From: Proteobacteria bacterium ST_bin11
GTDB lineage: Bacteria; Pseudomonadota; Gammaproteobacteria; Methylococcales; Methylomonadaceae
NCBI GenBank assembly: GCA_002083615.1
Contig: MSXO01000003.1
Coordinates: 62,001-126,000, forward strand
Length of the DNA: 64,000 nucleotides
Direction of reading: 5' to 3'
In this document: positions 52,916-60,947 of the stretch, piece by piece
How positions within the stretch are numbered: the first letter of the stretch is position 1
Layout: each line of letters begins with the position of its first letter
The notes under the pieces: generated by a model
Databases searched by the model: none
Told to the model about the DNA's origin: nothing
Seen by the model: only the letters and a program-made list of their open reading frames with translations
Translations under genes and position numbers: made by a program

Positions 52916-53413
52916 ATGACTGACAAAGCAATTTTTCCGGCCCCCGAACACGACCATAGCATCTGTATGCATAAGGCAATCAGCGTAGCAGAGCAACTCT
53001 GCTTAACGCGCGGCGTGCAATTGACTCCCATCCGCCACAAGGTTTTGGAACTGATCTGGAACAGTCATAAGGCAGTTAAAGCATACGATTTGCTGGATCA
53101 AATAAGGCCGATAAACGATGCGGCAAAACCCTCGACAGTTTACCGGGCTTTAGATTTTCTGCTTGAACAAGGTCTGATTCATCGGGTCGAGAGTTTAAAC
53201 GCCTTCGTCGGTTGCCACTGCTCCGGGACCCAACACGATCAGCTACTGCTAATCTGCACCGCATGCCATATGGTGCAGGAACGCTCCTCGCCTTCAGTAT
53301 TGAGCGCACTCTCGAAAGAACTGAGCGAAGCCGGCTTCGTGCCGCAACGTAAAACCATCGAAATTCACGGCTTATGCAAATCCTGCAGCCCTGCCTCAAA
53401 CCCCGCTGAATAA
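52916..53413 (+). CDS. zur: Fur-family regulator, Zur type
   Basis: Zinc-responsive repressor family. The product is 165 residues from the ATG at 52916; an upstream ATG at 52892 adds eight residues. Features are the winged helix (RGVQLTPIRHKVLELI, STVYRALDFLLEQGLIHRVE) and the structural zinc site C-T-A-C-H with the later C-K-S-C. The F-x-G-C-H-C-S sequence replaces the Fur HHDH pattern, which favours Zur. No zinc transporter genes (znuABC) lie nearby. The specific metal is inferred from family resemblance. Confidence 0.85.
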   Translation: MTDKAIFPAPEHDHSICMHKAISVAEQLCLTRGVQLTPIRHKVLELIWNSHKAVKAYDLLDQIRPINDAAKPSTVYRALDFLLEQGLIHRVESLNAFVGCHCSGTQHDQLLLICTACHMVQERSSPSVLSALSKELSEAGFVPQRKTIEIHGLCKSCSPASNPAE

Positions 53414-53439
53414 ATCGTTCGTTACTAACCCGGCAAATA

Positions 53440-53480
53440 TTGACCTAGATCAACATCTGTCCACCAGAAAACTTTATATT
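53440..53480 (+). promoter_or_regulatory. class-II FNR/ANR-type promoter
   Basis: TTGACCTAGATCAA at 53440-53453 matches the FNR/ANR consensus TTGAT-N4-ATCAA at 9 of 10 positions. A -10 element TATATT lies at 53475-53480. With transcription starting at A53488, the box centre (53446.5) is at -41.5, the exact class-II activation distance. There is no good -35, as expected for activator dependence. Confidence 0.7.
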
Positions 53481-53486
53481 AAGCTC

Positions 53487-53572
53487 CATGTCACGCGTTT
53501 TACTACCGTCGACATGATCCTCTTGAAAGATAGATGCTTCGGCGGGCGAGTTATCTCTCCCGCCTTTTTTTT
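53487..53572 (+). ncRNA. candidate FNR-controlled small RNA (~85 nt)
   Basis: The predicted transcript starts about 53488, has no open frame and ends in an intrinsic terminator. The 5' part forms a hairpin (CATGTC at 53487-53492 with GACATG at 53511-53516, extended by ACG/CGT past one bulge). A mainly single-stranded stretch with CCTCTTGAAAG (53519-53529) follows and could be a seed. The terminator hairpin is at 53541-53564. This architecture is that of FnrS/AniS-type anaerobic riboregulators, but I see no sequence homology to them. It could also be an attenuated leader of the ligase gene. Confidence 0.55.
53541..53572 (+). terminator. intrinsic terminator
   Basis: GGCGGGCGAG pairs with CTCTCCCGCC across a TTAT loop (one C/T mismatch) and is followed directly by eight T residues (53565-53572). 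It ends either the candidate small RNA or read-through from zur, and lies 47 nt before the ligase start. Confidence 0.88.
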
Positions 53573-53619
53573 GCGATAGTGTCCTATAATCGCCAACCTT
53601 GCTGACCATCTATCCGCGC

Positions 53620-55575
53620 ATGCTTACCGACAGTCAAAAAGCCATTCTTTTGCAAACCACCCTTGATCCGAATGCTATTGGTGAGCAACGTTTTTGCGAA
53701 TTGTGTGAACAAGCGGATTTTCTGAACACCGTCACGGACAACGAATTAGTCGCGTTCCTGGAAATTGCCAACGCTTTGTATCGCGGCGGCGAACCGATTA
53801 TCAGCGATGCCGATTACGATTTTGTGTATTTGGCTGAACTGAAAAAACGGCAGCCCGAAAATCCGCTACTGCACACTGTTGAGCCGGAACCGACATTCGC
53901 CGGTAAAACGGTGGATCTACCGACCATCATGCTCTCCACCGATAAAGCCTACAGTCGCGATGAGGTAGAACGCTGGGCTGGCCGCATCGAAAAAGCCGCT
54001 AGCGATCTGGACAAAACCTTTGCCGAATTGATCTTTAAGGTCACGCCCAAACTGGATGGCTACGCCGCCTATGACGATGGCCAAATGCTGTATACGCGCG
54101 GCGACGGTCGCAAAGGTACCGACATTAGTCGCGTATTCGAACGCGGCCTGCAAGTCGCCAATCAAGGCCCGCGCGGCTTGGGTGCCGGCGAAATCGTCGT
54201 CAGCCGCAGTTATTTCGACGAGCATCTGTCCGAGTTTTTTGACAATGCTCGTAACTTCCAGGCCAGCGTCATCAAGGAAAAAGAACTGGACGAACACGCC
54301 GAACGCGCCATCGCCGATCAGGCCGCGGTGTTTTATCCGTTTGCGATACTGCCCTGCTGGACCGGCGCCTGGCAGGACCTGATCGATAACTTCGAAACCA
54401 TCGTCAAAGACATCTGGCATAAACCTGATTACGACGTCGACGGCGTGATTTTGGAGATCGTCGACGAACCACTGAAACAAGCGATGGGTGCCACTCGCCA
54501 CCATCACCGCTGGCAACTGGCTTACAAAGAAAACCTGGAGACGGCGGAAGTCGTCGTCATTGGCGTCACCCCTCAAACCTCGCGCTCGGGCCGTATCACC
54601 CCGGTCGCCGAGTTGGAACCGGTGCGCCTCAGCGGCGCCTTACTATCCCGCGCTACCGCACATCACTACAAAATGGTGTTGGAGAAAGGCATCGGCCCCG
54701 GTGCCTTGATTCGCTTGGCTCGCTCCGGCGAAGTCATCCCGAAAATCGAGGAAGTACTGCGTCCAGCCGAGCCGCAAGTGCCCAGCGCCTGCCCAAGTTG
54801 CGGCCACGAATTGATTTGGGATAACGACTACTTGATCTGCCCCAACAACCTGGAGTGCCCAGCCCAAATCAGCAACAGCATGGAACACTTTTTCCGGGTA
54901 CTGAAAAACAACGACGGCTTTGGGGCTGCGACGATCAAGAAGCTTTACGAATACGGCATCCGCCGCGTCGACCAGATTTACGCGCTATCGGCTGAACAAT
55001 TCGAAAGCATGGGCTTCGGTCCCAAACAATCGCAAAACTTGGTCGACCAATTAGAGCGCAGCCGCAATGAAGCCATAGAAGACTGGCGCTTTCTGTCGGC
55101 CTTCGGAGTATTTAGAATGGGTTTAGGCAACTGCGAACGGCTCTTGGCGCATTATCCTTTGGCGGAGATTTTCGATCTCAGCGAAGCCGACATCGTCGCT
55201 ATCGAAGGGTTTGCTGAGAAAACGGCAGCAGTGATCACCGAAGGCTTTACCAAAATCAAACCCTTGTTCGACAGCCTGATGTCACTGGGTTTTAATCTCA
55301 CCTCAACGCAAAACCAGGCCACCGACAACGTCCACCCGCTTGCCGGCAAAACCTTGGTCTTCACTGGCACTTTGCATAGTGGCAGCCGCGACGACTTGAG
55401 CAGACAAGCCAAAGCCAAAGGCGCTAAAGTCGGCGGCTCGGTCTCGGCGAAAACCGACTATTTGGTAGCCGGCGATAATGTCGGTGCTAACAAAACCAAC
55501 GCCGCCCGCGAAAAAGGTGTGACTGTCATTACTGAGCAGGAATTTCTGAAATTGCTGTCCGGAGATGACGCATGA
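53620..55575 (+). CDS. divergent NAD-dependent DNA ligase-like protein (LigA family) with BRCT
   Basis: A 651-residue LigA-architecture protein from the ATG at 53620. Residues 1-80 form a domain Ia-like part (ISDADYD). The nucleotidyltransferase has K144-L-D-G, E191 and K303. An OB-fold follows, then a four-Cys zinc finger (C391, C394, C407, C413), HhH repeats and a C-terminal BRCT (about 575-650). The motif IV position that is Lys in E. coli (K290, in DGVVIKV) is Glu279 here (DGVILEI). The His of the NMN-contacting YH pair appears as Arg55. The genome's main ligA is probably elsewhere; this may be an accessory or altered-activity ligase. The next gene, thiD, overlaps it by 4 bp. Confidence 0.8.
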   Translation: MLTDSQKAILLQTTLDPNAIGEQRFCELCEQADFLNTVTDNELVAFLEIANALYRGGEPIISDADYDFVYLAELKKRQPENPLLHTVEPEPTFAGKTVDLPTIMLSTDKAYSRDEVERWAGRIEKAASDLDKTFAELIFKVTPKLDGYAAYDDGQMLYTRGDGRKGTDISRVFERGLQVANQGPRGLGAGEIVVSRSYFDEHLSEFFDNARNFQASVIKEKELDEHAERAIADQAAVFYPFAILPCWTGAWQDLIDNFETIVKDIWHKPDYDVDGVILEIVDEPLKQAMGATRHHHRWQLAYKENLETAEVVVIGVTPQTSRSGRITPVAELEPVRLSGALLSRATAHHYKMVLEKGIGPGALIRLARSGEVIPKIEEVLRPAEPQVPSACPSCGHELIWDNDYLICPNNLECPAQISNSMEHFFRVLKNNDGFGAATIKKLYEYGIRRVDQIYALSAEQFESMGFGPKQSQNLVDQLERSRNEAIEDWRFLSAFGVFRMGLGNCERLLAHYPLAEIFDLSEADIVAIEGFAEKTAAVITEGFTKIKPLFDSLMSLGFNLTSTQNQATDNVHPLAGKTLVFTGTLHSGSRDDLSRQAKAKGAKVGGSVSAKTDYLVAGDNVGANKTNAAREKGVTVITEQEFLKLLSGDDA

Positions 55576-56357
55576 GCCGTAACCGCCCTGTAGTACTGTG
55601 TTTTTCCGGCCACGACCCCAGCGGTGGTGCCGGGGTGCAAGCCGATATAGAAGCCATTGTCGGCCATCAGTGCCATGCTGCAAGCGTTATTACCGCCTTA
55701 ACCGAACAAGACAGCCGCAACGTCAAAAAACTGCTTCCACAACAACCCGCAGACATTATCAGTCAAGCGCAAACCCTGTTGGCGGATTTTAAAGTCTCGG
55801 CATTCAAAATCGGCCTGATCGGCGATGCCGGCGTTGCCGAAGCGATTGCGCAAATTTTGCGGCACCATCCAGCCATCCCGGTCGTACTGGACCCGGTGCT
55901 GGCGGCAGGTGGTGGTACGGAATTGGCCGGCCAACAATTAATTAACGTCATCGTCGAACTACTGTTGCCACTAACCACTTTATTGACGCCCAACAGCGAG
56001 GAAGCCCGCCGCCTGTCCGGGCAAAGCGACCTGGGCGACTGCGGACGTTTCCTGCAAAACAAGGGTGCCGAATACGTGCTGATTACCGGCACCCACGAAA
56101 GCTCGGACTTGGTACATAACCGTTTGTACATGCCGGACAAACTCCAGGAAACCTTCAACTGGGAACGCTTACCACACAGCTATCATGGCTCGGGCTGCAC
56201 GCTGGCCAGTGCCAGCGCCGCGCTCCTCGCCCAAGGCCTGGATGTGTTTACTGCCGTTAGCGAAGCCCAGGAGTTTACCTGGCAGTCCCTGGCAGCCGCA
56301 TACCGACCGGGTCAAGGCCAATACAATCCCGATCGCTTATTTTGGGTAGAAGGATGA
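55572..56357 (+). CDS. thiD: hydroxymethylpyrimidine/phosphomethylpyrimidine kinase ThiD
   Basis: Phosphorylates HMP and HMP-P for thiamine synthesis. The 261-residue ribokinase-fold protein has FSGHDPSGGAGVQADIEAI at the N-terminus, VLDPVLAAGGG, LTPNSEEARRLSG and the catalytic anion hole/Cys region HSYHGSGCTLASA. It overlaps both the ligase stop (ATGA) and the thiE start, so it is translationally coupled. No TPP riboswitch is seen upstream, since the gene is embedded behind the ligase gene. Confidence 0.92.
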   Translation: MSRNRPVVLCFSGHDPSGGAGVQADIEAIVGHQCHAASVITALTEQDSRNVKKLLPQQPADIISQAQTLLADFKVSAFKIGLIGDAGVAEAIAQILRHHPAIPVVLDPVLAAGGGTELAGQQLINVIVELLLPLTTLLTPNSEEARRLSGQSDLGDCGRFLQNKGAEYVLITGTHESSDLVHNRLYMPDKLQETFNWERLPHSYHGSGCTLASASAALLAQGLDVFTAVSEAQEFTWQSLAAAYRPGQGQYNPDRLFWVEG

Positions 56358-56980
56358 AAATGCCCCGCCGTGGCCTTTACGCCATCACCCAACCCGAAAA
56401 CAGAACGATCAACCAAGTAGTAAAAGATGTGGAAGCAGCCTTGCGCGGCGGCGCAAGCGTGGTTCAATACCGCGACAAAAATCCCTTGGATGCGCCGCAG
56501 GTAGCGGGTCTGTTATTGCAACTCTGTCACGCCTACCATGCTCCCCTGTTAATCAATGACAGCGTCTCGCTGGCATTGGCAGTTGGTGCGGACGGCGTGC
56601 ATCTGGGCCGCGACGACGGCGAAATTGCCGAAGCGCGACGCTTGCTTGGACCGAATGCGATCATCGGCGTATCCTGTTACAACGATGTGGAAAAAGCCCG
56701 GACCATGGCCCAGGCTGGCGCGGATTACGTGGCATTTGGTCGCTTCTTCCCGTCCGGATCGAAACCGTTAGCCGCACCCGCCGAGATTGTCAGCCTGCAA
56801 CGCGCCAAACAATCGATAGATGTGCCGATAGTCGCTATCGGCGGGATTCTGCCGAAAAACGGCGGAACTTTATTGGCAGCGGGCGCAGACTTATTGGCGG
56901 TGATAGGCGGCATATTCGACCATGAACCGGAAAGCGCTGCGCGCGCCTACCAAACCTTATTCAACCATCAACCGGAGTAA
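56354..56980 (+). CDS. thiE: thiamine-phosphate synthase ThiE
   Basis: Joins HMP-PP and thiazole phosphate to thiamine phosphate. The 208-residue TIM-barrel protein (ATG at 56354 overlapping the thiD TGA; 56360 also possible) has GLYAITQP, ASVVQYRDKN, LLINDSVSLALAVGADGVHL, IIGVSCYNDVEKA and VAIGGI, all family landmarks. It starts inside the end of thiD and is followed 5 bp later by dodecin. Confidence 0.93.
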   Translation: MKMPRRGLYAITQPENRTINQVVKDVEAALRGGASVVQYRDKNPLDAPQVAGLLLQLCHAYHAPLLINDSVSLALAVGADGVHLGRDDGEIAEARRLLGPNAIIGVSCYNDVEKARTMAQAGADYVAFGRFFPSGSKPLAAPAEIVSLQRAKQSIDVPIVAIGGILPKNGGTLLAAGADLLAVIGGIFDHEPESAARAYQTLFNHQPE

Positions 56981-56985
56981 ATCGC

Positions 56986-57195
56986 ATGCCAGAACATGTT
57001 TATCAAAAAATTGAATTGACCGGCTCATCCAGCCTCGGCATCCAGCAAGCCATCGAGAACGCCGTCGCCAAAGCCGGCGAGACCATCCAAACGATGCGCT
57101 GGATGGAAGTGGTGGAAACCCGCGGCCATATCGACAATGGCAAGGTAGCGCATTGGCAAGTCACCATTAAAGTGGGCTATACCTTGCCGAACTAA
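56986..57195 (+). CDS. dodecin (flavin-binding dodecamer)
   Basis: A 69-residue protein with the complete dodecin pattern: HVYQKIELTGSSSLGIQQAI, then the flavin-stacking Trp in MRWMEVVETRGHI and the Gln of the binding pocket in HWQVTIKVGY. Dodecins store or buffer FMN/riboflavin (FAD in archaea, CoA in some bacteria). It follows thiE by 5 bp, probably in the same transcript. Confidence 0.94.
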   Translation: MPEHVYQKIELTGSSSLGIQQAIENAVAKAGETIQTMRWMEVVETRGHIDNGKVAHWQVTIKVGYTLPN

Positions 57196-57199
57196 GCCA

Positions 57200-58294
57200 T
57201 TAGACGCCGCTAAAGCGAATATAGCGCCTTAGCGGCGAGCCTGCCGCCCACACAAAGGCCTCGGTGTAATAATGCATCAGCGCCAAATAGCCTAAAAAAC
57301 CCAAGGTGACGGCTTTATAGATTTGCGTCGAAAACAGGGTTTGCAGCAACAAATTCACCCATGCGTCGCCATAAGCCTGCAATAGATACGTCAAAACAAA
57401 GGATAACAGTGGCAACACCAACCAAATAGGCACCCGCAGGGCCGTGGCTGCTCGGAATAAGCCATTTTGCGGCTGTTCACCGTGCCGATTCACATCGTGA
57501 GTGACGTAAAAACTGTAAGCGGTAACGTCGTGGACCAAGCGCGGCATCAAGATCGCCAGAAAATAATACTGTTCGCTGTAAACATACCAACTGCTAGCAA
57601 CCAGCAGCGTGTTAGCCCACAGAAAATACAATCCAAAACGACTGGGCACATAGCGTTGACATATCCAGGTGCTAAGTAACAGACCGGCGGTCAAAACACT
57701 TGCAACCTGTAACACCAGCGCTGCTTGCTCTGGCTCCAGGCTGTTTTTCAGAAAAATACCCATATAGATAAAAATCCCGGCGCTGACGCTGAGCCACAAC
57801 TGCAAGTAAAACGCCCAGCCCGGCAAGCGGCACACTGCCTTGGCGATACCATGCTGTTGTTTCAAAACATGGTAGACCGTCCAGCAGGCCGTGATGATGT
57901 ATAACGCACGGTAAGGAATAAACAGACTGCCAAAACCGAAAAAAACCATGATGAACAAGGTCATGCCGATTAGTTTGCTTTTAAAGGCATGCAGATAGTC
58001 ATGGTGACTGACCAACAAGAGATTGCTGGCGATGATATGTGGGGTACCGAATAAAATTTGAAACAACAAAAAATGCGTCGGGCTACTGGGCAGCATATTG
58101 CGCAGCGCGAAATTAAAGCCGAATTTGTCTAGCCAAAGCACCACTAAACACAGTGGCACTATGGCGTATAAACTCAGTAAAAAGCGGAAAGACACCGCCA
58201 ATTTATTGCTACTTTTTTGTTCGGGGAATGAAATGATCTGCGCAACCACGGTGCCACCTTTCTTATTATTTTCGGCTGGGGCTATTATCACCAT
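57200..58294 (-). CDS. polytopic His-rich membrane protein, unknown
   Basis: A 364-residue protein with about nine hydrophobic segments. Histidines recur in otherwise hydrophobic contexts: GTPHIIAS, SHHDYLHA, VYHVLKQQHGIA, RLVHDVTAYSFYVTHDVNRH and LMHYYTEAF. This spacing recalls membrane di-iron enzymes such as Brp/Blh carotene dioxygenases or desaturases, but I cannot assign it. The gene may start later: the track from the ATG at 58294 has a 15-residue polar N-tail. It converges on dodecin and is not obviously in an operon. Confidence 0.6.
   Translation of the reverse strand: MVIIAPAENNKKGGTVVAQIISFPEQKSSNKLAVSFRFLLSLYAIVPLCLVVLWLDKFGFNFALRNMLPSSPTHFLLFQILFGTPHIIASNLLLVSHHDYLHAFKSKLIGMTLFIMVFFGFGSLFIPYRALYIITACWTVYHVLKQQHGIAKAVCRLPGWAFYLQLWLSVSAGIFIYMGIFLKNSLEPEQAALVLQVASVLTAGLLLSTWICQRYVPSRFGLYFLWANTLLVASSWYVYSEQYYFLAILMPRLVHDVTAYSFYVTHDVNRHGEQPQNGLFRAATALRVPIWLVLPLLSFVLTYLLQAYGDAWVNLLLQTLFSTQIYKAVTLGFLGYLALMHYYTEAFVWAAGSPLRRYIRFSGV
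57205..57237. terminator. bidirectional hairpin at convergent gene ends
   Basis: CGCCGCTAA (57205-57213) pairs perfectly with TTAGCGGCG (57229-57237); after one A/C mismatch GCG/CGC adds three more pairs. It lies 10 nt after the dodecin stop and inside the last codons of the converging membrane-protein gene. There is no T-run, so termination strength is uncertain. Confidence 0.5.
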
Positions 58295-58342
58295 TTTGAG
58301 TATTGACTCAATATCTATCTGATTTTCAACCGGTAAAGCCTC

Positions 58343-59278
58343 TTAACTACGCCTTCCTTGTAACCCCCCTGTGTGTATCGCCAGTATCCGCTGGCCGGCG
58401 GGGAAATATCCTTGACGAATTAGATCGTAGAGCGCGAACAACATCTTTCCGGTGTAGATTGGCTCTAACTCGACACCTTGCCGCTGCTTAAAATCCTGCA
58501 TAAACGCCAGCAAAGCCGGCGTGGTTTTGGCGAAACCGCCGAAATGGTAATCCACTAAAATTCGCCAGTCAGCGTGACTGGTCAGTCCTTGTTTATTCAG
58601 CACTTGCGCGACATCTTCGATTAGAAAGTCGCCACCTTTCAGCGCCGCCACGCCGATAGCTCGGTTAGTAAGTGGCGAAGTAAGCAAGCCTGCCAACGTG
58701 GTGCCGGTGCCGCAGGCCACGACCAGCGTGTCAAAACCAATTTCGATTTCATCTAGCAGTTCGGCAACGCCTTGCAATGCCAGGTCGGTAGCCCCGCCCT
58801 CCGGCAACCAGTATTGGCCTGCCTGAAGTTCCGGCAAACTGTCGTAGTGTTGGCAATCACGCAATTGCCGGTAATCGCTACGTGACACAAAACGCAGCTC
58901 CATGCCCCAATCAAGCAGATCGTAGAGCGTGGCATTTAGGTGCGCCGGTCTCTCACCGCGAATATAGCCTATGGTTTGCAGCCCTAAGGCTTTGCCGGTA
59001 AAAGCCAGGGCATGTAGATGATTGGAATACGCGCCGCCCATGCTGACGATGCTGTCGGCGCCATTGTGTAAGGCATGATTGAGGGTATATTTGAGCTTGC
59101 GCCATTTATTGCCGGAGATAATCGGATGCAGCAAGTCGTCGCGCTTGATCCACAACTCCAACTGCCGGTCGGCTAATTCCCGATCACGAATTCTGGTCAG
59201 CGGCGCTGCAGCCAAACTGCGCTGCAAAGCCAGCAGGCGCGGATGCAGATCGCTCACTGCGCCTGTTTGATGGCCCAA
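58343..59278 (-). CDS. PLP-dependent D-cysteine desulfhydrase/ACC deaminase family protein
   Basis: A 311-residue fold-type II PLP enzyme. The N-terminus holds the substrate/PLP region LWIKRDDLLHPIISGNKWRK, with Lys58 (GNK) the expected Schiff-base lysine. SMGGAYSNHLHALA and VVACGTGTTLAGLL (phosphate-binding loop) follow. ACC deaminase and D-cysteine desulfhydrase are not separable by eye. It overlaps the folP 3' end by 25 bp and reads in the same direction, so the two are probably cotranscribed. Confidence 0.86.
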   Translation of the reverse strand: MGHQTGAVSDLHPRLLALQRSLAAAPLTRIRDRELADRQLELWIKRDDLLHPIISGNKWRKLKYTLNHALHNGADSIVSMGGAYSNHLHALAFTGKALGLQTIGYIRGERPAHLNATLYDLLDWGMELRFVSRSDYRQLRDCQHYDSLPELQAGQYWLPEGGATDLALQGVAELLDEIEIGFDTLVVACGTGTTLAGLLTSPLTNRAIGVAALKGGDFLIEDVAQVLNKQGLTSHADWRILVDYHFGGFAKTTPALLAFMQDFKQRQGVELEPIYTGKMLFALYDLIRQGYFPAGQRILAIHTGGLQGRRS

Positions 59279-60072
59279 GCCACATCGGCGGCTTGACGAT
59301 TGGCTTTGACATCGTGCACTCGAAACATCTGCACACCCGCCATCACCCCTAACGCGGTGGTCACCGCTGTCGCTGTTAACAATTCGGCGGGTTCACTAAC
59401 ATTACAGATGCTGCCCATGAAACGCTTGCGGCTAGTGCCCAGCAAGACCGAGTAACCTAAATCGACGAAACTGCGCAAATGGGCCAAAAGATCTATATTG
59501 TCTTGCTTACCCTTACCAAAACCAATACCCGGATCGATCGCGATATTTTCGGCCAACACCCCAGCAGCCAATGCTTCTGCAATGCGGAGCTGCAAAGCGG
59601 CAATCACATCGGCAACTACATTATTGTAATGCGGCCGGTCCTGCATGGTTTTCGGTGTACCCTGCATATGCATCAGAATAATGGGTGCTTGGACGGCTGC
59701 GGCAAAACTTAACATATTGGGATCGCCTTGGCCGGCCGAGACGTCGTTGATGATAGTAGCACCCGCATTCAAGGCGGCGAAAGCAACCTGACTTGAGGTG
59801 GTATCTATGCTGATTTGAACCTGGGGGTAGCCTGCACGGATCGCGGTAATAACCGGTACTACCCGCCGAATCTGCTCGTCCGCGGCAACCGGATCGGAGC
59901 CCGGTCGAGTGGACTCACCGCCGACATCGATAATATCGGCACCCTCAGCTATCATTTTTTCGGCTTGTGCTATCGCTGCAGCCATGCCGGTAAATTTTCC
60001 GCCATCGGAAAAACTATCGGGAGTGACATTCAGTATCCCCATCAGTTGGGGACCGTTGACAGCATTGAACAT
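59254..60072 (-). CDS. folP: dihydropteroate synthase FolP
   Basis: Condenses 6-hydroxymethyl-dihydropterin pyrophosphate with p-aminobenzoate in folate synthesis. The 272-residue TIM barrel has MGILNVTPDSFSDGGKF, DVGGESTRPGSDPV, ISIDTTSSQVA, INDVSAGQGDP, LMHMQGTPKTMQ and GIGFGK, all in order. It is the first gene of a minus-strand pair with the PLP enzyme. In many proteobacteria folP pairs with ftsH-glmM, which is not the case here. Confidence 0.95.
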   Translation of the reverse strand: MFNAVNGPQLMGILNVTPDSFSDGGKFTGMAAAIAQAEKMIAEGADIIDVGGESTRPGSDPVAADEQIRRVVPVITAIRAGYPQVQISIDTTSSQVAFAALNAGATIINDVSAGQGDPNMLSFAAAVQAPIILMHMQGTPKTMQDRPHYNNVVADVIAALQLRIAEALAAGVLAENIAIDPGIGFGKGKQDNIDLLAHLRSFVDLGYSVLLGTSRKRFMGSICNVSEPAELLTATAVTTALGVMAGVQMFRVHDVKANRQAADVAWAIKQAQ

Positions 60073-60286
60073 ATTTGAAAACTCCTCGATAGCAACAAAC
60101 GCATAGTTTACCGTTGTCGAGTCGTTTTTAGAATTTACCGGCGACCGTTTCCATTAGGCCTCCCACGGCACTAAGGCGTTCTTGCGTTTATCGGTAAACC
60201 AGCAAAACGCTCCAGCGCCGATCATCATCACACTTGGCTGAGCCCCGGTCGCCCGAACTTAGCTGCAGGTTTGGTCTAGAACCGTT

Positions 60287-60859
60287 TCAATACACCCAGG
60301 GCAGCAGCCGCCACGTAGACTGGCAAAAATCGGCATAAACGCTGCCAAACTCCGCCAGCAACATGCGTTCTTCTATTTCGATGCGTCGGCTAAACGCCCA
60401 AACTGTCGGCATCAGCAACAATGCCAACGCAATATAATCACCCATCGCCACCCCAACTGCGAACAAAGCTATCAACAGACCCGTATAGGCTGGGTGCCGC
60501 AACCAGCGATACGGTCCATCGTTTATCAGACGATGTTCTTGCTGTATCGCCACGTTAGTCGTGAAAAACCGGCCCAATTTCGTCACCGCTGCGTAGCGAA
60601 GATACAGCCCTGCTCCAAACATCAACATGGCCAACGCTTGCCTGGGTAGATACTCAAGCTTGATCGGCGCCCACGCCAGATATTTAAATCCTAAGGCCAA
60701 ACTCAGACCCATCAAAATACTGATCCACAACACCCGCTGTGAGCGCTGTTCCGTATTCAGAACCGAACCGGCCTGCACAGCCGTGCGGCGCGCCAAAAAA
60801 ATTTCCGCCGTTATCCAAACCAGACAAAGCAATAGCCACAAAATCCGTACCGATGTCAT
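60287..60859 (-). CDS. isoprenylcysteine carboxyl methyltransferase-family membrane protein
   Basis: A 190-residue membrane protein with about five hydrophobic helices. The SAM/phospholipid methyltransferase signature appears as YRWLRHPAYTGLLI (about 120-133) with the acidic EIEERMLLAEFG later, as in the ICMT/PEMT group. Bacterial members methylate unknown, often lipid or quinone-type, substrates. The 210-bp gap separating it from folP holds no clear gene. It diverges from the ABC transporter operon. Confidence 0.82.
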   Translation of the reverse strand: MTSVRILWLLLCLVWITAEIFLARRTAVQAGSVLNTEQRSQRVLWISILMGLSLALGFKYLAWAPIKLEYLPRQALAMLMFGAGLYLRYAAVTKLGRFFTTNVAIQQEHRLINDGPYRWLRHPAYTGLLIALFAVGVAMGDYIALALLLMPTVWAFSRRIEIEERMLLAEFGSVYADFCQSTWRLLPWVY

Positions 60860-60947
60860 TGATCGCCCTCCGGCGAAGTCTTAGTGAAATGAGGGGTATG
60901 CCAGGATGCCCGCGCCTCGTGTACCATACCGCAATTTGCCGGCTGTT

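Noticed and set aside
53917..54576. 219-codon open frame antisense to the ligase-like gene
   Set aside because: It covers the adenylation domain coding strand, shows no recognisable domain and lacks a ribosome-binding site.
60156..60245. short minus-strand frame reading VMMIGAGAFCWFTDKRKNAL then VPWEA
   Set aside because: It looks like the hydrophobic plus basic C-terminus of a membrane protein, but I could not tie it to a family and only about 30 codons are open, so I did not list it as a pseudogene.
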